This document shows positions 20,032-32,044 of a stretch of DNA of 64,000 nt, piece by piece. Both the position numbers and the translations under genes were made by a program. Below the pieces are notes generated by a model, which saw only the letters and a list, made by a program, of their open reading frames with translations, was not told where the DNA came from and ran no database searches. Origin of the DNA: Erinaceus europaeus (Eukaryota; Chordata; Mammalia; Eulipotyphla; Erinaceidae). How positions within the stretch are numbered: position 1 is the stretch's first letter; each line of letters starts with the position of its first letter. The stretch lies in contig NC_080171.1 of assembly GCF_950295315.1 (NCBI RefSeq), positions 35,219,698-35,283,697 on the forward strand. The letters are read 5' to 3'.

Positions 20032-23000
20032 ATGGCACTACAATACATTAAATCCATAATATCAATAAATGTCAATGGCTTAAACTCACCCATCAAAAGG
20101 CACAGGGTGGGGGGATGGATCAGAAAACATAACCCAACCATATGCTGCTTGCAAGAATCACATCTGTCACAACAAGATAAACACAGACTTAAAATGAAAG
20201 GATGGAAAACTATCATACAGGCTAACGGTCCACAAAAAAGGGCAGGAACAGCCATTCTCATCTCAGACACGATAGATTTTAAATTAAATAAAGTAATAAA
20301 AGATAGGCAAGGACATTACATAATGATTAGAGGATCAAACAGCCAAGAAGACTTAACAATTATTAACATCTATGCACCCAACGAGGGACCATCTAAATAC
20401 ATTAAACACCTATTGAAAGAATTTAAAAAATACATCAATAGTAATACAATAATAGTGGGAGACTTCAATACCCCACTCTCACACTTAGACAGATCAACAA
20501 AGCAGAGAACCAATAAAGATACAAGAGAATTGAATGAAGAGATTGACAGACTAGACCTCTTGGACATTTTCAGACTCCTCCACCCCAAAAAACTGGAATA
20601 CACCTTCTTTTCAAATCCACACAACACATACTCAAGGATAGACCACATGTTAGGCCACAAAGACAGCATCAATAAATTCAAGAGCATCGAAATCATCCCA
20701 AGTATCTTCTCAGACCACAGTGGAGTAAAACTAACTTTTAACAACAAACGGAAAATTATTAAAAGACATAGAAGTTGGAAACTAAACAACATGCTCCTTA
20801 AGAACCACTGGGTCAGACACTCACTCAAACAGGAAATTCAAATGTTCCTGGAAACTAATGAAAATGAAGACACAACCTATCAAAATATTTGGGACACAGC
20901 TAAAGCAGTACTGAGAGGGAAACTTATAGCTATACAATCACATATTAAACACCAAGAAGAAGCCCAAATGAACGAACTTACTACACACCTCAAGGACTTA
21001 GAGGAAGAGGAACAAAGGAACCCTAAAGCAACCAGAAGGACAGAAATCACTAAAGTTAGAGCAGAAATAAACAACATCGAAAATAAAAGAACCATACAAA
21101 AGATCAATGAAGCCAAATGTTGGTTCTTTGAAAGATTAAACAAAATTGACAAACCCCTAGCCAGACTCACCAAACAAAAAAGAGAGAAGACTCAAATTAA
21201 TAGAATTGTAAACGATACAGGAGATATCACAACTGACACCACAGAAATCCAGAGAATTCTGCGAAACTTCTATAAAGAACTATATGCCACCAAGCTAGAG
21301 AATCTGGAAGAAATGGAACAATTCCTAGAAACCTATGCACTTCCAAAACTGAACCAAGAAGAACTACAAAATCTAAATGCACCAATCACAGACAAAGAAA
21401 TTGAAACCGTTATTAAGAATCTCCCCAACAACAAAAGTCCTGGACCAGATGGCTTCACAAACGAATTCTACAAAACTTTCAGGAAACAGTTAATACCCAT
21501 ACTTCTTAAGCTATTCCATAAGATTGAAGAAACAGGAATACTCCCTTCACCTTTTATGAAGCCAACATCACCCTGATACCAAAAGCTGATAGGGACAGAA
21601 CAAAAAAGGAAAACTACAGACCAATATCTCTGATGAACATAGATGCCAAAATATTAAACAAGATCTTGGCCAACCGGATACAGCAACAAATCAAAAGATT
21701 GTTCATCATGACCAAGTGGGATTCATCCCAGGAATGCAAGGCTGGTTCAACATCCGTAAATCAATCAATGTCATTCATCACATCAATAAAAGCAAAGCCA
21801 AAAACCACATGATTATCTCAATAGATGCAGAGAAAGCCTTTGACAAAATCCAACACCCATTCATGCTCAAAACTCTACAAAAAATGGGAATAGATGGGAA
21901 ATTCCTCAAGATAGTGGAGTCTATATATAGCAGACCTACAGCCAACATCATACTCAATGGAGAGAAGCTGAAAGCATTCCCCCTCAGATCGGGGACTAGA
22001 CAGGGCTGCCCACTGTCACCGTTACTCTTCAACATAGTATTGGAAGTTCTTGCCATAGCAATCAGGCAAGAGAAAGAAATCAAAGGGATACAGATTGGAA
22101 GGGAAGAAGTCAAGCTCTCACTATTTGCAGATGATATGATAGTATACATAGAAAGACCTAAAGAATCCAGTAGAAAATTACTGGAAGTTGTTAGGCAATA
22201 TAGCAAGGTATCAGGCTACAAAATCAATGTACAAAAATCAGTGGCATTTCTTTATGCAAACACTAAATCTGAAGAAGAAGACATCCAGAAATCACTCCCA
22301 TTTACTGTTTCAGCAAAATCAATCAAATACCTAGGAATAAAGTTGACCAAAGAAGTGAAAGACTTGTATGCTGAAAACTCTGAGTCGCTACTCAAGGAGA
22401 TAGAAACTGATACCAAGAAATGGAAAGATATCCCATGCTCATGGATTGGAAGAATAAATATCATCAAAATGAACATTCTCCCCAGAGCCATATACAAATT
22501 TAATGCAATACCCATCAAAGTTCCACCAAGCTTCTTTAAGAGAATAGAACAAACACTACAATCATTTATCTGGAACCTGAAAACACCTAGAATTGCCAAA
22601 ACCATCCTAAGGAAAAGAAACAGAAATGGAGGCATCACACTCCCAGACCTTAAACTATATTATAAAGCCATCATCATCAAAACAGCATGGTACTGGAACA
22701 AAAATAGGCACACAGACCAGTGGAACAGAATTGAAAGCCCAGAAGTAAATCCCAACACCTATGGGCATCTAATCTTTGATAAGGGGGCCCAAAGGATTAA
22801 ATGGAAGAAGGAGGCTCTCTTCAATAAATGGTGCTGGGAAAACTGGGTTGAAACATGCAGAAGAATGAAATTGAACCACTTTATCTCACCAGAAACAAAA
22901 ATCAACTCCAAATGGATCAAAGACCTAGATGTCAGACCAGAAGCAATCAAATACTTAGAGGAAAACATTGGTAAAACACTTTCCCATCTACACCTCAAGG

Positions 23001-23854
23001 ACATCTTTGATGAATCAAACCCAATTGCAAGGAAGACCAAAGCAGAAACAAACCAATGGGACTACATCCAATTGAAAAGCTTCTGCACATCCAAAGAAAC
23101 TATTAAACAAACAGAGAGACCCCTCACAGAATGGGAGAAGATCTTCACATGCCAGACATCAGACAAGAAACTAATCACCAAAATATATAAAGAGCTCAGC
23201 AAACTTAGCCGCAAAACAGCAAATGACCCCATCCAAAAATGGGCAGAGGAAATGAACAAAACATTCACCACAGAGGAGATCCAAAAGGCTAACAAACATA
23301 TGAAAAACTGCTCTAGGTCACTGATTGTCAGAGAAATGCAAATTAAGACAACACTAAGATACCACCTCACTCCTGTAAGAATGGCATACATCAAAAAGGA
23401 CAGCAGCAACAAATGCTGGAGAGGATGTGGGGACAGAGGAACCCTTTTACATTGCTGGTGGGAATGTAAATTGGTACAGCCTCTGTGGAGAGCAGTCTGG
23501 AAAACTCTCAGAAGGCTAGACATGGACCTTCCATATGACCCAATAATTCCTCTCCTGGGGTTATACCCCAAGGACTCCATAACACCCAACCAAAAAGAGG
23601 TGTGTACTCCTATGTTCATAGCAGCACAATTCATAATAGCTAAAACCTGGAAGCAACCCAGGTGCCCAACAACAGATGAGTGGCTGAGAAAGCTGTGGTA
23701 TATATACACAATGGAATACTATGCAGCTATCAAGAACAATGAACCCACCTTCTCTGACCCATCTTGGACAGAGCTAGAAAGAATTATGTTAAGTGAACTA
23801 AGTCAGAAAGTTAAAGATGAGTATGGGATGATCCCACTCATCAACAGAAGCTGA
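20032..23854 (+). pseudogene. L1 ORF2: endonuclease and reverse transcriptase, broken by two one-base frame changes
   Basis: The start at 20032 ([10 protein letters not shown]) matches the start in the minus-strand copy ending at 63920; an upstream in-frame ATG at 20017 is probably not used. The endonuclease comes first: N in 'SINVNGLNS', E in 'CLQESHL', 'IYAPNEG', 'VGDFNT', 'SRIDHML' and 'SDHSGVK'. The reverse transcriptase follows: '[13 protein letters not shown]', '[13 protein letters not shown]', '[12 protein letters not shown]', '[13 protein letters not shown]' and the catalytic FADD at 22124-22135. The C-terminal Cys-rich domain has '[18 protein letters not shown]' (about 23415-23470). 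One base is missing near 21547-21555 relative to the copy at 62400-62420, and the frame changes again at the A4 run 21693-21696. Otherwise open from 20017 to 21576 and from 21716 to 23854. The two losses do not cancel. Confidence 0.93.
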
Positions 23855-25196
23855 CTTAGAAGATCTGAAAGGGAAACTAAAAGCAGGACCTGATCAAATT
23901 GTAAGTAGGGCACCAAAGTAAAAACCCAGTGGTGAGGGGTAGACATGTAGCTTCCTGGGCCAGTGGGTGGTGGGAATGGGCGGGAGGGATGGGTCACGGT
24001 CCTTTGGTGATGGGAATGGTGTTTATGTACACTCCTAGCAAAATGTAGACATATAAATCAGTAGTTAATTAATATGAGAGGGGGAAATCAATTGTATGTC
24101 TCAAAGGTTCTCAAAAGACAAACTGAATCTTTTTAATAGATAGGCTACGTATTTGATATGCGGACTCTCTCAAAAGCCTAGACCAAGTAGATTAGAAGCT
24201 TCCAATAGCACAGCTATATACAAGATACTGGGTACTGTACAGCAAACAATAACAAAGGGACTTTTCAAAGTTAACCCAATTAACAAATAATGTGATGATA
24301 ATATTAACTATTGATTGTCTTTTTGAACCCTAAGACAGCAGGAACCTCACATCTTCACTATAGAGCCCCTACTTCCCCCAGTCCTGGCACCCTTGGATAG
24401 GGCTCACTTTCCCGTATGCATCTCCCAATCCATACCAAATAATATTGCATCCGCCGATCACAACCTAACCAAAGCAACGATTGCCATCTCAACATGCTTC
24501 ACCTCAGAGTGTATCCAGAGACTTCACGTGTGGAATGACAACCCTTCAGCTTCATTACTCGGGTGAGACCTTTCCTTTTATAGTACACTCTAATTTCATC
24601 TCAGGTAGTTCACTTTCTAACAAAGTCCCATAACCTAGACATACACCAGTTTCTGTGAGGGAGAGCGTATGTGCACACGTATCCATAAACTACTGCAAAA
24701 TATATACCTGAAAGCAGGATTACACTAGAGTTTGCAGTGAGTACCTCCCTAACACTTCCTCTCCACTATTCCAAACTTGGGATCCATGATTGCTCAACAA
24801 ATTGTTTGGCTTTGTATGTTAACTCTCTTTTCAATCACCAGGTTCCAGATGCCACCAGGATGCTGGCTATGCTTCCCTGGATTGAAGACCCCACCAATGT
24901 GTCCTGGAGCTCAGCTTCCCCAGAGACACACCTTACTAGGGAAAGAGAGAGGCAGACTGGGAGTATGGACCGACCAGTCAACGCCCATGTTCAGCGGGGA
25001 AGCAATTACAGAAGCCAGACCCTCTACCTTCTGCAACCCTCAACGACCCTGGGTCCATGCTCCCAGAGGGCTAGAGAATGGGAAGGCTATCATGGGAGAG
25101 GGTGGGTTATGGGTATTGGGTGGTGGGAATTGTGTGGAGTTGTACCCCTCCTACCTTATGCTTTTGTTCACTAATCCTTTCTTAAATAAAAAATTT
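23855..25196 (+). other. 3' UTR of inner L1 (long type)
   Basis: About 1.3 kb with landmarks 'AGCTTCCTGGGCCAGTGGG', 'CTAGCAAAATGTAGACATA', 'AGACAGCAGGAACCTCACAT', 'GTCCTGGAGCTCAGCTTCC' and AATAAA at 25185-25190. The same 3' UTR occurs in the elements at 32045, 52864 and 58044, so these are one lineage. An old, still longer variant is at 1, 39070 and 56070. Confidence 0.85.
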
Positions 25197-25215
25197 AAAA
25201 AAAAAAAAAAAAAAA

Positions 25216-25230
25216 AAGAACGACTTCAGT
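25216..25230. repeat. Target-site duplication of inner L1 (right)
   Basis: AAGAACGACTTCAGT, identical to 17705-17719. Its first bases merge with the A-tail. Confidence 0.95.
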
Positions 25231-26039
25231 AATCCACCAAACCACCAGTGAGCAATCACATGTGTCTTGTGGACAAAGAGGAGCCTAAGGAGAGATTGAG
25301 CAGCTGGTAACAACCTGGCAGTTTACCAGTTAAGGCACCACCTCCAGTCTGTTTTACCAACAAAAAGACTGCAGAAGGGAGGAGAAGACTCCCTTAAGAC
25401 TTACCAAATGCATCTGTGAGTCTCCATTGCTGCTAGCCTCAGAGGCAGGAGCAGCAGTAGGAGGCCTTGTGCTGACATTGGAGGACAAAGAACTGGCCAG
25501 GAAACTCAGGATAAGAGCTACACCTTGATGTCCTAGCAGTAGGTCTATAGTAGTGGAAGCCTTTGCACATTGTTACCCTGATGAGAACATGGTGAATAAT
25601 TGCCTCAGAATGTACAGCCTATAAATGGGACTTGTTTAGAAACTCACAGGGCCCAGCAGTGCTGCCTGGCTTAGCAGAGAAGCTGGATTGAGCCTGAAAA
25701 TTTGGATCCTTAGGGTGTGAGGGTCTCTTTGCATAACTAATGTGCTATCTCTCCTGCCACCATGCTTTATCTCTTGGTCATTAGTGAGTAATTAAGCTAA
25801 GAAGCCTACTTATACTTTAAAAACCTTCAGTCTCCCATAGCCTACATGGAAGAAGGAACTAAAGAGGCTTCAAAAGCCACTGTGCTCCAACTCAGGGATT
25901 GAAATAATATTGAAACAACTGTTAATTTCCACAACTGTCAACTATTTAAGTACCTAACAAAGACACAAGTCAATCCAGGCAAGGGTGATCATTACTTTGA
26001 AAAGTACTGAGAGAGGGACCTCATAGCATACTATATAGA
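25231..26039 (+). promoter_or_regulatory. 5' UTR of outer L1, continued
   Basis: Resumes the 5' UTR begun at 17591-17719 after the nested element. It holds no open frame. Its sequence does not resemble the inner L1's 5' UTR, so the two subfamilies have unrelated promoters. Confidence 0.6.
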
Positions 26040-27337
26040 ATGGTTAAACCAACAAGAAGAAATTCTGGAGAAATGAACCAGGACAAGAATCCAGCTAAAA
26101 GCCCTCCAAAAGTTGGCCCACAAAATAGTGAAATCAACATCCAAATGCTTGTTAAGGAAATAGTCACAGGAGAGAGTAAAGAGTTTGAAAGAATGGTCAT
26201 CAGAAATGCAGAAACACTGGGAGTCGGGCCATAGTGCAGTGGGTTAAGTGCATGTGGTGTGAAGCCCAAGGACCAGCATAAGGATCCCGATTCGAGCCCC
26301 AGCTCCCCACCTGCAGGAGAGTCACTTCACAAGCAGTGAAGATCTGCAGGTGTCTATCTTTCTCTCCCCCTCTCTGTCTTCCCTCCTCTCTCCATTTCTC
26401 TCTGTCCATTCTAACAATGACGACATCAATGACAACAGCAATAACTACAACAAAAGTGAAAAATAACATGGAAAACAAAAGGAAAAATAAATATTAAACA
26501 AAATGTAGGAACAACAAATCAGACTCTGGAAGAAAACACTCATTATCTCAAGGTTATTATAGAGCTGAAAGCTGAAACAGCTGAGATAAGAACACAACTA
26601 GCTAAACAAGCTAAAACAGTATCAGAACAGGGTAACAAAATAGATGAACTACAGAAAACAGTAAAGGGGGAGAGAATAGAATAAATGAAGCTGAAGACAG
26701 AATTATCAAGATGGAGAACCAATTAGAGACAACTAAAAAAGAAGTAAGAGATCTCAAAAAGAGATTAAGAGATACTGAAAACAACAACAGAGACCTTTGG
26801 GATGACTTCAAAAAAATAATAAGAAATAATATGCACATTATTGGCTTACCAGAGGAAGAAAGAAAGGGAGAGGAAGAAAGCATTCTTCAAGACATAATAG
26901 CTGAGAATTTCTCTAGTGTAGACAACATAAAAGACATGAAGTTTCAAGAAGCCCAGAGGGTCCCAAACAGAATTAACCCAGACTTAAAGACACTAAGACA
27001 CATCATATTTAGAACTGAAAGGAATAAGGATAAAAAAAGGATCCTGAAGGTGCAAGAGAAAAGCAAACAGTCACCTACAGAGGAAAACCCATGAGGGTAG
27101 CAGCAGACTTCTCCATACCAACACTACACACCAGAAGAGAATGGCAAGATATCTATTGAGTGCTCAATGAGAAAGGCTTTCAACCAAGACTACTGTATCC
27201 TGTTATACTGTCATTCAGACTAGATAGAGGTATAAAAACCTTCTCAGACAAGCAACAGTTGAAAGAATCAACTATCACCAAGTCTTCCCTGAAAGAAGTT
27301 CTGAAAGTTCTCCTATCAACAGCCAGACCACCATAAA
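26040..27337 (+). pseudogene. Outer L1 ORF1, broken and interrupted by a SINE
   Basis: Starts near ATG 26040 ('MVKPTRRNSGEMNQDKNPAK'). A SINE splits it at about 26220-26475, and the coiled coil resumes. A 127-codon stretch (26711-27094) contains 'RDLKKRLRDTENNNRDLWDD', 'MHIIGLPEEER' and 'QEAQRVPNRINPDLKTLRHI', clearly homologous to the inner ORF1 RRM-like domain. The C-terminal domain continues out of frame to about 27337. Confidence 0.85.
26220..26475 (+). mobile_element. SINE inside outer L1 ORF1
   Basis: A well-preserved tRNA-like head: 'GAGTCGGGCCATAGTGCAG' (A-box region) and 'GATTCGAGCCCC' (B-box), then 'CACCTGCAGGAGAGTCACTTC', 'GATCTGCAGGTGTCTATC' and a CT-rich body, ending in ACAACA-rich and A-rich sequence. 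Inserted after the outer L1, so it is younger than that element. Confidence 0.9.
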
Positions 27338-27372
27338 TATGCCATATCAGAAAACTCTAAATATCTAAAATA

Positions 27373-30300
27373 ATGGTGTTAAAATACTATGTTATCAATA
27401 AATGTAAATGGCCTGAATTAACTTACTAAAAAGCAAAGAGTAGGAAGATGGATCAGAAAACACAACCCTATGCTGTTTACAGGAAACCCACCTAACTCAA
27501 CAAGACAAACAAAGACTCAAAGTTGAAGAATGGAAAACTATCATCTAAGCCAATGGCCCACAAAAAAGGCAGGAACAGCTATTCTCATATCTGATAGGAT
27601 AGACTTTAAAATAAAAAATATAAAAAGATAAGCATGCACATTACTTAATGCTCAGAGGATCAGTTAAACAAGAGGACATAACAATTATTAACATCTGTGT
27701 TCCCAATGAAAAGCCAGTTAAATACATCAAACATCTACTAACATCTACTGAAAGAGCTACAGCAATATAGTAACAGCAACAAATTAATAGTAGGGGACTT
27801 CAACACTCCACTCTCTCAATGTGACATATCATCCAGGCAGAAAATCAATAAAGCGATCAGGGAGCTGAATTAGAAGAAGAGAACTATTGGATATATTCAG
27901 AATCACTCATCCCAAGAAAGTGGAATACACACTCTACTCAAGTCCACATGGGTCATTCTCAGGGATAGACCATATATTAGGCCACAAAGACAGCATCAGC
28001 AAATTCAAGAGATTGAAATCATCCCAAGCATCTTCTCAAAAAACAATGGAATTAAACTAACACTTAACAATAAACAAAAGATTAGTAATAGTCTCAAACT
28101 GTGGAAGCTCAACAGTACAGTACTTATCAACTACTGGGTCAAAGAGAAAAGGAAGAAAGAAAAATATTTTGAGAGTTCAATAAAAATGAAGACACAAGCT
28201 ATCAGAATATTTGGGACACAGCTAAGGCAGTTCTGAGAGGGAAGTTCATAGCCATATAAGCACACATTAGGAAACAAGAAAGAGCACATATAAGCAACCT
28301 GATTGCACACCTTAAAGACCTAGAAGAATAAGAACAAAGGAACCCTAAAGCAACCAAAAAGACAGAAATAACTAAAGTTAGGGAAGAAATAAATAACATT
28401 GAAAATAAGAAAGCCATACCAAAAAATCAAAGAAAGTAAATGTTGGTTTTTCGAAAGAATGAACAAAATAGACAAACCTTTAGACAGACTCACAAAACAA
28501 AACAAAAAAAAAAAAAAAAGGGAGAAGACCCAAATAAATTGGATAGTAAATGAAAGAGGAGATATCACAACAGACACCACAGAAATTCAATATATCATGT
28601 GAGGCTTCTATAAACAAATATGTGCCACCAAGCTAGAGAATCTGGAAGAAATGGATGCTTTCCTAGATACCTACAAACTTCCAAAATTAAATAAAAAGGA
28701 ACTAGATAATAGGAACAGGCTCATGACAGCCAGCGACATTGAAATGGTTATCAAAAACCTTTCCAAGAGTAAAAGTCCTGGACTAAATAGCTTTACAAAT
28801 GAATTCTACAAAAGCATCAAGGAAGAGTTAATAACTCTACTTTCAAAACTCTTCCAGAAGATTGAAGACAGAGGGATACTCCCATCCAGCTCCTATGAAA
28901 CCAAAATCACTTTGATACCAAAATCAGACAGAGACACAACCAAAAAAGGAAACTACAGACCAATATCTCTGATGAACATAGATGTGAAAATATTGAACAA
29001 AATTCTACCCAACCAGATACTGCAGTATATTAAAGAGATTGTTCATCATGACCAAGTGGGGTTTATTCCAGGGATGGAAGGTTGGTCTAATATTCATATT
29101 TCAATCAACATGATCCACCACATCAATAAAAGCAAGAGCAAAACCATATGGTCATATCAATAGATGCAGAGAAAGCCTTTGACAAATTCCAACATTGCTT
29201 TATGACCAAAACGCTACAAAAATTGGGAATATATGGTGAATTCCCGAAGATAGTGGTGTCTATATATAGCAAAACTACAGCTAACATCATACTCAATGGT
29301 GAAAACCTGGAAGCATTTCCCCTCAGATCAGGTACTAGATAGGGATGCCCACTATCACCATTACTATTCAACACAGTGTTGGGAGTTCTTGCCATAGCAA
29401 TCAGGGAGGAGCAAGGAAGTAAAGGAATACAGATGGGAAAAGAAGAAGTAAAACTCTCCCTATTTGCAGATGACATGATAGTACACAAAGAAAATCCTAA
29501 AGAATCCAGCAAGAAGATTTTGGACATCATCAGCAAATGCAGTAAGGTGTCAGGCTACAAAATTAACATTCAAAAGTTAGTGGCATTCCTCTATGCAAAC
29601 ACTAAGTTAGAAGAAGTTGAAATCCAGAAATCAATTCCTTTTGCTGTAGCAACAAAAACAATAAAATATCTAGAAATAAACCTAACCAAAGAAGTGAAAT
29701 AATTCTATACTGAAAATTATGAGTCAATACTCAAGGAAATAGAAGACAAAAAGAAGAGGAAAGATATTCCATGTTCATGGGTTGGAAGAATTAACATCAT
29801 CAAAATGAATATACTACCCAAAGCCATCTACAAATTTAATGCTATCCCCATAAAGATCCCAACCACATTTTTTATGGTAATAGAACAAATTATACAAATG
29901 TTTATCTGGAATCAGAAAAGACCCAGAATTGCCAAAGCAATCTTGAGAAGAAAGAACAGAACTGGAGGCATCACACTCCCATATCTCAAATGGTGTTATA
30001 GGGCCATTGTAATCAAAACTGCTTGTTATTGGAACAAAAATAGGTACATTGACCAGTGTAATAGAACTGAGAGCCCAGAAGTAAGCCCCCACAGCTATGG
30101 ACATTTAATCTTTGACAAAGATGCCCAGACTATTAAATGGGGAAAGCAGAGTCTCTTCAACAAATGGTGTTGGAAACAATGGGTTGAAACATGCAGAAGA
30201 ATGAAACTGAACCATATATTTTAACTAACACAAAAGTAAATTCCAAGTGGATCAAGGACTTGTATGTTAGACCAGAAACTATCAGATACTTAGAGGATAA

Positions 30301-31151
30301 TATTGACAGAGCTCTTTTCCACATAAATTTTAAAGACATCTTCAATGAAAGAAATTCAATTTAAAAGAAGACTAAGACAAGTATAAACTTATAGGACTAC
30401 ATCAAATTAAAAAGCTATACAATGAAAGAAACCAATACCCAAACAAAGAGACCCCTCACAGAATGGGAGAAGATATTTACAGGCCAAACATCAGACAAGA
30501 GAGTAATAAAGAAAATATATAAAAAGCTTGCCAAACTCAACAAGAAGAAGACAAGTAATCCCATACAAAAATGGGGAGAGGGTATGGGCAGAATATTCAC
30601 CACAGAAGAGATACAAAAGGCCGAGAAACAAATGAAAAAAATGCTCCAAGTCTTTGATTGTCAGAGAAATACCACTTCACTCCTGTGAGAATGTCTTATA
30701 TCAGAAAAGGTAGCAGCAATAAATGCTGGAGATGTTGTGGGGTCAAAGGAAACCTCTTGCACTATTGGTTGGAAGTAAGTTGGTCCAACACTTTTGGAGA
30801 GCAGTCTGGAGAACTCTCAGAAGACTAGAAATGGACCTATCCTATGATCCTGCAATTCTTCTCCTGGGGATATATCCTAAGGAATCCAACACACCCATCC
30901 AAAAAGATTTGTGTATACCCATGTTCTTAGCAGCACAATTTGTAATAGCCAAAACCTGGAAGAAGCCTAGGTATCCAACAACAGATGATTGGCTGAGTAA
31001 GTTGTGTTATATATACACAATGGAATAATACTCAGCTATTAAAAATAGTGACTTCACCATTTTCATTCCATCTTGGATACAGCTTGAAGAAATCACGTTA
31101 AGTGAAATAAGTCAGAAACAGAAGGATGAATATAGGATGATCTCACTCTGA
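27373..31151 (+). pseudogene. Outer L1 ORF2, many stops and frame changes
   Basis: Endonuclease pieces are visible in several frames around 27373-28100 ('VGDFNTPL'-type at about 27790). The longest open stretch, 28651-29163, holds the start of the polymerase ('[13 protein letters not shown]', '[15 protein letters not shown]'). '[12 protein letters not shown]' and 'LRSGTR' follow, then a TAG at about 29339. FADD is kept at about 29463-29474 ('[13 protein letters not shown]'). The Cys-rich end (30660-31030) is frame-shifted. Stop near 31149. Clearly older than the inner copy. Confidence 0.9.
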
Positions 31152-31394
31152 GGCAGAAGTTGAAAAACAAGATCAGAAGAGAAAACACAAGTAGAACCTG
31201 AATTGGAGTTGGTGTATTGTACCAAAATAAAGACTTTAGGGTGCGTTTGGGGGAAGAGTACAGGTTCAAAAGGATGACAGAAGACCTAGTGGTAGTTGTA
31301 TTGTTATGTGGAAAATTAAGAAATGTTATGCATGTACAGTCTATTGTATTTACTGTCAAATGTAAAACATTAATCCCCCAATAAAGAAATTAAA

Positions 31395-31408
31395 AAATAT
31401 TTCAGAAA
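31395..31408. repeat. Target-site duplication of outer L1 (right)
   Basis: AAATATTTCAGAAA, matching 17577-17590; the first As may belong to the tail. Confidence 0.85.
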
Positions 31409-31861
31409 ATGAGATAAGACGAGATGATTTATAAAGCTTTACAAATTATGATTACATAGTACTATAGTTAAATAATATTAGTGGGCTTTTTAAAAAAACA
31501 TTATTAAATTTTATAGAAAAAGGTTTAAATTGCGTGGGAAATTAGCTTGTGTCCTCTGTTTTTCTAAAATTATTTGAGATGCTCTAAATGTGGTTTATAA
31601 TATAATGCTGACTATATGTTATTAGTTCTGATTTTGCTCTGACAAGGGGATACTCAGTGCAATGCATGTACTACTCAAGTAACTGCAGGCTATTAGTTTG
31701 ACAAATTGTTACAAATCTAGTTGCTTTATACCACGTGTATTTGCTCCTCTTCCTCCTCCTCATCTTTGTCTCTTCTTTTAATTTTTAATGCATTGCCAGT
31801 GAATGAACCAGGGCCTTGCAAATGAGTGAAACAAATGTGTGAGTTATCTTTGTGACTCCTA
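31409..31861. other. Unique AT-rich DNA
   Basis: No coding signal or named repeat seen. Confidence 0.4.
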
Positions 31862-32033
31862 TTTAAACATTACATATTATTAGAGAGAGGGAGAGACACT
31901 AATTTACCATCCCACCATCTATGGAGCTCTCCTAGGGATGCATTGGATAGACCTTCTCATGGTGCATCCCGTGAGTACCCATTCATTGAGGAAACTGACG
32001 ATCCTTCCTAGCCGTCTGAATCCACATGGATCC

Positions 32034-32044
32034 CAGTCACTTTC
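32034..32044. repeat. Target-site duplication of twin-primed L1 (left)
   Basis: CAGTCACTTTC, repeated at 33731-33741 at the other edge of the insertion. Confidence 0.9.

Larger units (their letters stand above)
17720..25215 (+). mobile_element. Inner full-length L1 (young), 7.5 kb
   Basis: 5' UTR 17720-19056, ORF1 19057-19971, ORF2 20032-23854, long 3' UTR 23855-25196 with AATAAA at 25185-25190, and an A-tail (about 20 A) to about 25215. It is flanked by a perfect 15-bp duplication. It lies inside the 5' UTR of the older L1. Length, tail and duplication indicate a recent full-length retrotransposition. Confidence 0.96.
17591..31394 (+). mobile_element. Outer full-length L1 (old), split by a younger L1
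   Basis: The element begins at 17591 with its 5' UTR, is interrupted at 17720-25230 by the younger L1 plus its duplicated target, and resumes with 5' UTR at about 25231. ORF1 lies at 26040-27337 and ORF2 at 27373-31151, followed by a short 3' UTR with AATAAA (about 31380) and a brief A-tail. A 14-bp duplication flanks the whole 13.8 kb. Without the nested L1 it is about 6.3 kb, including a SINE in ORF1. Its 3' UTR is unlike that of the inner L1, so it belongs to another subfamily. Confidence 0.88.

Noticed and set aside
22252..22638. Antisense open frames on the minus strand within L1 ORF2 (and similar at 19368, 20370, 23062, 57940, 59563)
   Set aside because: Shadow frames opposite the A-rich L1 coding strand; their hydrophobic Ser/Leu/Phe content is the usual result.
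26250..26300. tRNA-like A and B boxes (also near 59075-59150, 43755)
   Set aside because: These are heads of SINEs with CT-rich bodies and A-rich tails, not functional tRNA genes; no cloverleaf 3' half is present.
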